From the NCBI RefSeq assembly GCF_023156505.1, contig NZ_JALNMJ010000010.1, forward strand, positions 124,001 to 188,000: 64,000 nt of DNA, in the 5' to 3' direction. This document shows positions 60,466 to 64,000 of the stretch, piece by piece. This DNA comes from Roseibium sediminicola (GTDB taxonomy: Bacteria > Pseudomonadota > Alphaproteobacteria > Rhizobiales > Stappiaceae). The notes below the pieces were generated by a model that saw nothing but the letters and a program-made list of their open reading frames with translations, had not been told where the DNA came from and ran no database searches. Every line of letters begins with the position of its first letter. Position 1 is the first letter of the stretch. The position numbers and the translations under genes were made by a program.

Positions 60466-61809
60466 GTGCAAAGCTTTAAGCTTAAAAAAGGTCTTGATCT
60501 TCCGGTGCTGGGGGCACCTGTGCAGGAGATCAAAGACACCAAAGAGACAGAAACAGTGGCGGTTCTGGCCGCGGACTATGTCGGCCTGAAACCCAGGCTC
60601 CTGGTCCAGGAGGGCGATGTTGTCGGCCTCGGCGCCCCGCTGCTTTTCCACAAGGACACGCCCGATGTGATGATCGCCGCGCCGGCCTCCGGCCAAATCA
60701 AGGCAGTCAATCGGGGCGCGCGCCGGGTTCTGATCAGCATCGAGATCGAAGTCGACAAGGACGCCGCAGCGCCGGTCGATTTTTCTTCTGTTGGCGACAC
60801 CACGACGGCCGAAGGGCTCACTGAGCGCCTGTGCGCCTCTGGCCTGTGGACCTCTTTCCGCACCCGCCCCTATTCCAAGGTTCCGGACCCCGCCACCCGC
60901 CCGGCGGCCATCTTCGTGACCGCCATGGACACCGAACCGCTCGCTGCGGACCCGGCCGTGATCCTCGCCGAAAGCGGCGCTGACTTTGCCAAGGGTCTCG
61001 AAGCGGTCGCCTCCTTGAGCGGTGGCAAGACCTATCTCTGCCAGGAGACCAACGCTTCCATTCCCGGACGCGAAGTCGCCGGGGTCGAAACCGCCGGTTT
61101 CTCGGGTCCGCATCCGGCAGGCCTCGCCGGCACCCATATGCATTTCCTGGAAGCGCCCGGCTCCACCAGAACCGTCTGGACCATCGGCTACCAGGACGTC
61201 ATCGCCATCGGCCGTCTGCTTAAGACCGGCCAGGTTGACCCCTCGCGGGTGATTGCCCTGTCCGGTCCGCGCTGCGCCCAACCTCGTCTGATCCGCACGG
61301 TTGCCGGCGCTTCCCTGGAGGCTCTGTCCATGGGCGAGATCGAAGGCGATGCGCCGGTGCGCCTGATTTCCGGGTCGATCCTGAGCGGCCGTCTCGGCGA
61401 GGGGCCGAGCGCCTATCTCGGCCGCTACGCCCGCCAGCTGACGCTGATCGAAGAAGACCACAAGCAGATCCCGCTCGGCTGGATCCGTCCGATGGCATCC
61501 AAATATGCCTTCCAGCCCGTGCTCGGCTCGGCCTTCACGAAAAAGCTCTACGCGCTGACGTCCAACCTCAATGGCGGCCGTCGCGCCATGGTCCCGCTCG
61601 GCACCTTCGAAGAGCTGATGCCGCAGGATTTCCTGCCGACGCAGCTGCTGCGCGCGCTTCTGGTCATGGACACGGACCAGGCCCAGGCGCTTGGCGCGCT
61701 GGAACTGGATGAGGAAGATCTGGGGCTGGTCGGTTTCGCCTGCCCCGCCAAATATGAATACGGCATGGCACTGCGTGACTGCCTTGCCAAAATTGAGAAG
61801 GAGGGCTGA
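60466..61809 (+). CDS. nqrA: Na+-translocating NADH:quinone reductase subunit A
   Basis: 447 residues, peripheral subunit. Characteristic start MQSFKLKKGLDLPVLGAP, GLKPRLLVQEGDVVGLGAPL, AGVETAGFSGPHPAGLAGTH, HPA/THMHF region, and YELM-like EELMPQDFLPTQLLRALLV near the end. NqrA is the quinone-contacting soluble subunit. GTG 60466 has GGAGG 8 bases upstream. First gene of the nqr operon, 3 bases before nqrB. Confidence 0.93.
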   Translation: MQSFKLKKGLDLPVLGAPVQEIKDTKETETVAVLAADYVGLKPRLLVQEGDVVGLGAPLLFHKDTPDVMIAAPASGQIKAVNRGARRVLISIEIEVDKDAAAPVDFSSVGDTTTAEGLTERLCASGLWTSFRTRPYSKVPDPATRPAAIFVTAMDTEPLAADPAVILAESGADFAKGLEAVASLSGGKTYLCQETNASIPGREVAGVETAGFSGPHPAGLAGTHMHFLEAPGSTRTVWTIGYQDVIAIGRLLKTGQVDPSRVIALSGPRCAQPRLIRTVAGASLEALSMGEIEGDAPVRLISGSILSGRLGEGPSAYLGRYARQLTLIEEDHKQIPLGWIRPMASKYAFQPVLGSAFTKKLYALTSNLNGGRRAMVPLGTFEELMPQDFLPTQLLRALLVMDTDQAQALGALELDEEDLGLVGFACPAKYEYGMALRDCLAKIEKEG

Positions 61810-61812
61810 TCC

Positions 61813-63012
61813 TTGGGCCTTCGCAACTTCTTCGACCGCATCGAACCACATTTCGTGAAAGGCGGCCGCTACGAGAAGCTGTTCCCCGTCTACGAGATGG
61901 TGGAAAGCTTCATCTACACGCCGAAGACGGTGACCACGGCAGCGCCTCATGCGCGCTCCTATGTCGATATGAAGCGGATCATGACCTATGTGGTCATCGC
62001 CACGATCCCCTGCATTCTCGTCGGGCTCTACAATGTCGGCTTTCAGGTGAATTCGGCGATCGCCGTTCACGGCGCTTCCGGCTGGCGCGCCTTCATCATC
62101 GAGGCGCTGGGCATCGGCTTCGATCCGGCCAATCCCTTCGCCAATTTCGTGCATGGCGCGCTTTATTTCCTGCCGATCTACATCACCACACTGGTGGTCG
62201 GCGGCATCTGGGAAGTGATTTTCGCCACCGTGCGCGGCCATGAGGTCAACGAGGGTTTTCTTGTCACCTCCATGCTCTACGCGCTGATCCTGCCCCCTTC
62301 GGCGCCCCTGTGGCAGGTGGCCCTCGGCATTTCCTTCGGCGTGGTCATCGGCAAGGAAGTCTTCGGCGGCACGGGCAAGAACTTCCTCAACCCGGCCCTC
62401 ACCGGCCGCGCCTTCCTCTATTTCGCCTATCCGGCGCAGATGTCCGGCGACACCATCTGGACGCCCGTCGACGGTTTCTCCGGGGCAACCGCTCTTTCCA
62501 TCGGCGCCTCCGACGGCTACCAGCAGCTCGCCGCCCATGGCGTCACCTGGATGGACGCGTTTCTGGGCTTCATCCAGGGCAGCATCGGCGAGACCTCGAC
62601 CCTCGCCTGCCTGATCGGCCTTGCCTTCCTGCTCCTCACCAAGATCGCCAACTGGCGCCTGGTGGTCGGTTGCCTGATCGGCATGATCGGCTTTTCCTCG
62701 CTGCTCAATCTGATTGGCTCTGACAGCAATCCGATGTTTGCCATGCCCTGGTACTGGCACCTGGTGGTCGGCGGCTACGCCTTCGGTCTCGCCTTCATGG
62801 TCACCGAACCGGTGTCGGCGTCCCACACCAATCTCGGCCGCTATATCTACGGCGCGCTGATCGGCTTCATGGTGGTGATGATCCGCGTCATCAACCCGGC
62901 CTTCCCGGAAGGCATGATGCTGGCCATTCTCTTCGGTAACGTTTTTGCACCGCTGATCGACTATTTCGTGGTGCAGGCAAACATCAAACGCAGGGCGAAG
63001 CGCAATGCCTGA
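61813..63012 (+). CDS. nqrB: Na+-translocating NADH:quinone reductase subunit B
   Basis: 399 residues, about ten transmembrane helices. The covalent FMN site is the threonine of DGFSGATALS (about residue 226). Other landmarks are NEGFLVTSMLYALILPPSAP and GGTGKNFLNPALTGRAFLYF. Start TTG 61813 after GGAGG. It overlaps nqrC by 8 bases. NqrB forms the main sodium channel with NqrD/E. Confidence 0.93.
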   Translation: MGLRNFFDRIEPHFVKGGRYEKLFPVYEMVESFIYTPKTVTTAAPHARSYVDMKRIMTYVVIATIPCILVGLYNVGFQVNSAIAVHGASGWRAFIIEALGIGFDPANPFANFVHGALYFLPIYITTLVVGGIWEVIFATVRGHEVNEGFLVTSMLYALILPPSAPLWQVALGISFGVVIGKEVFGGTGKNFLNPALTGRAFLYFAYPAQMSGDTIWTPVDGFSGATALSIGASDGYQQLAAHGVTWMDAFLGFIQGSIGETSTLACLIGLAFLLLTKIANWRLVVGCLIGMIGFSSLLNLIGSDSNPMFAMPWYWHLVVGGYAFGLAFMVTEPVSASHTNLGRYIYGALIGFMVVMIRVINPAFPEGMMLAILFGNVFAPLIDYFVVQANIKRRAKRNA

Positions 63013-63817
63013 CGTGAGTGGAAACAACAACAAGGGCTTCATCCGGCGCTTCCTGGATCTGCCGCCGGATTCGGTCCCCAAGACCGTCTTCGTTGCCGTC
63101 ACCCTGTGTCTGGTGGCCTCGATGATCGTGTCGGCCGCCGCCGTCGCCCTCCGCCCGGTCCAGGAGATCAACAAGCTCCGTGACAAGCAGGTCAACATTC
63201 TGCAGGTCGCCGGCCGGTATGATCCGGCGGTGGATATCACCGAGGCTTTCGCCGAGTTCGAGCCGCATGTGCTGGAGCTTGAAACAGGCGAATTCACCGA
63301 CGCATTCGATGCCGCGACCTTTGACGACCGCGCCGCGGCCGACGATCCGGCGACGTCAGTCGCCCTTGAGGATGACCCGGCCTCGATCGGCCGCAAGGCC
63401 AAATTCGTGACGGTCTATCTGCTGCGGAACGACGACGGCAGCCTCGACAAGGTGATCCTGCCCATCCACGGCTACGGCCTCTGGTCGACCCTTTACGGCT
63501 ACATCGCGCTGGAAGAAAACGCCAACGACATTTACGGCCTGCAGTTCTACAGCCACGCGGAAACGCCCGGCCTCGGCGCTGAAGTTGACAACCCGCGCTG
63601 GAAATCGCTGTGGCGCGGCAAGAAACTCGCCGATGACAGCGGCGAATTGCTGATCACGGTTGCCAAAACCGCGCCGCCTGAGGGCGAGGACTATCACGTC
63701 GATGCTCTGGCCGGTGCCACGCTGACCACGGTCGGTGTCGACAATCTGGTCCGATTCTGGATGGGCGAAGCCGGTTACGCTCCCTTCCTGGAAAACGTCA
63801 AAGCAGGAGAGATCTGA
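63005..63817 (+). CDS. nqrC: Na+-translocating NADH:quinone reductase subunit C
   Basis: 270 residues. One N-terminal transmembrane helix ([20 protein letters not shown]) anchors a periplasmic FMN-binding domain. The FMN-threonine motif is [10 protein letters not shown] (about residue 238), and [12 protein letters not shown] and [17 protein letters not shown] are family landmarks. Overlaps nqrB, and its stop overlaps nqrD (TGATG). Confidence 0.93.
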   Translation: MPDVSGNNNKGFIRRFLDLPPDSVPKTVFVAVTLCLVASMIVSAAAVALRPVQEINKLRDKQVNILQVAGRYDPAVDITEAFAEFEPHVLELETGEFTDAFDAATFDDRAAADDPATSVALEDDPASIGRKAKFVTVYLLRNDDGSLDKVILPIHGYGLWSTLYGYIALEENANDIYGLQFYSHAETPGLGAEVDNPRWKSLWRGKKLADDSGELLITVAKTAPPEGEDYHVDALAGATLTTVGVDNLVRFWMGEAGYAPFLENVKAGEI

Positions 63818-64000
63818 TGGCACAGACCAAAAGAAGCATGCTGATCGATCCGCTGGTCGACAACAACCCGATCACGCTGCAGGTTCTCGGGATCTGCTCG
63901 GCGCTCGCCGTCACCTCATCGCTCCAGGTCTCCTTCGTGATGGCCATCGCGGTGACCTTCGTGACCGCGTTTTCCTCCATGTTCATCTCCATGCTGCGCA
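63817..64000 (+). CDS. nqrD: Na+-translocating NADH:quinone reductase subunit D (cut by window end)
   Basis: The first 61 codons are visible: [20 protein letters not shown], then [15 protein letters not shown] and a second helix. This is the normal NqrD opening. AGGAGAG lies upstream. NqrD is a membrane subunit that shares an iron centre with NqrE. nqrE and nqrF would be expected beyond the window. Confidence 0.9.
   Translation, partial: MAQTKRSMLIDPLVDNNPITLQVLGICSALAVTSSLQVSFVMAIAVTFVTAFSSMFISMLR

Noticed and set aside
60400-63402. A 1,000-codon open frame on the minus strand across nqrA and nqrB
   Set aside because: It is antisense to two unmistakable genes and arises from GC-rich third positions; its translation is low-complexity and His/Gly/Asp-rich with no family resemblance.

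Overview
The window reads as a chromosomal segment of a GC-rich alphaproteobacterium, most likely a marine member of the Hyphomicrobiales (Roseibium/Labrenzia-like). This rests on gene content (BA14K, DUF2336 and extensin-like proteins, a carnitine-to-betaine operon, FtrA, Na+-NQR) and on SOS boxes of the alphaproteobacterial GAAC-N7-GAAC type. No 16S gene or tRNA is present, so the taxonomic call is inference.

Layout. 1-16.1 kb is ordinary chromosome: the end of a membrane glycosyltransferase, a fused 5-oxoprolinase/hydantoinase with a perfect 22-bp palindrome upstream, a chemoreceptor, a CZB-GGDEF diguanylate cyclase, DUF1062, HugZ-like, BA14K, an ornithine-decarboxylase-type enzyme, extensin-like, LysE, DUF2336 and AzoR. 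From 16.2 to 29.7 kb almost everything is phage-derived and on the minus strand. Read right to left it holds a fragment of a phage protein, an SOS-box module, terminase small and large subunits, a gp13-like GNAT, a second SOS-box module, a small membrane protein, a 5'-truncated tail fibre, a TylF-like methyltransferase, holin, SAR endolysin, Rz/Rz1 spanins and a small tail-end gene. No portal or capsid gene was recognised and several frames are broken, so this is a decaying or domesticated prophage. A rhodanese/ftrA block bounded by repeats (20.3-22.7 kb) interrupts it.

30.0-36.6 kb is one plus-strand operon: ROK regulator, M20 peptidase, sugar-type ABC importer and a YhfX-like PLP enzyme. 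36.6-42.3 kb encodes a giant autotransporter with near-identical 118-residue repeats. 42.8-46.6 kb is a cluster of three tandem tail-collar (MdpB-like) proteins, a propeller-like protein, a GNAT and a DUF6916-like protein. 46.7-49.7 kb is a phage early region controlled by an S24-type repressor with twin operators. 49.8-57.9 kb is a carnitine/gamma-butyrobetaine catabolic operon with a divergent GlxA/AraC regulator. 57.9-64 kb has dispersed repeats, a CBS protein, nqrM, apbE and the start of nqrABCD.

The most interesting signal is the pair of modules at 22.8-24.7 kb and 27.4-29.5 kb. Each has the same promoter layout (TTGACA, 3 nt, then GAAC-N7-GAAC), a small AT-rich membrane protein, and a large protein with an unrelated N-terminal region joined to a shared C-terminal domain. 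They look like DNA-damage-inducible, interchangeable effector cassettes carried by a phage remnant. One has lost its last residues to an in-frame amber codon. The tail-collar cluster and the ROK/M20/ABC/YhfX operon are further candidates for uncharacterised systems.
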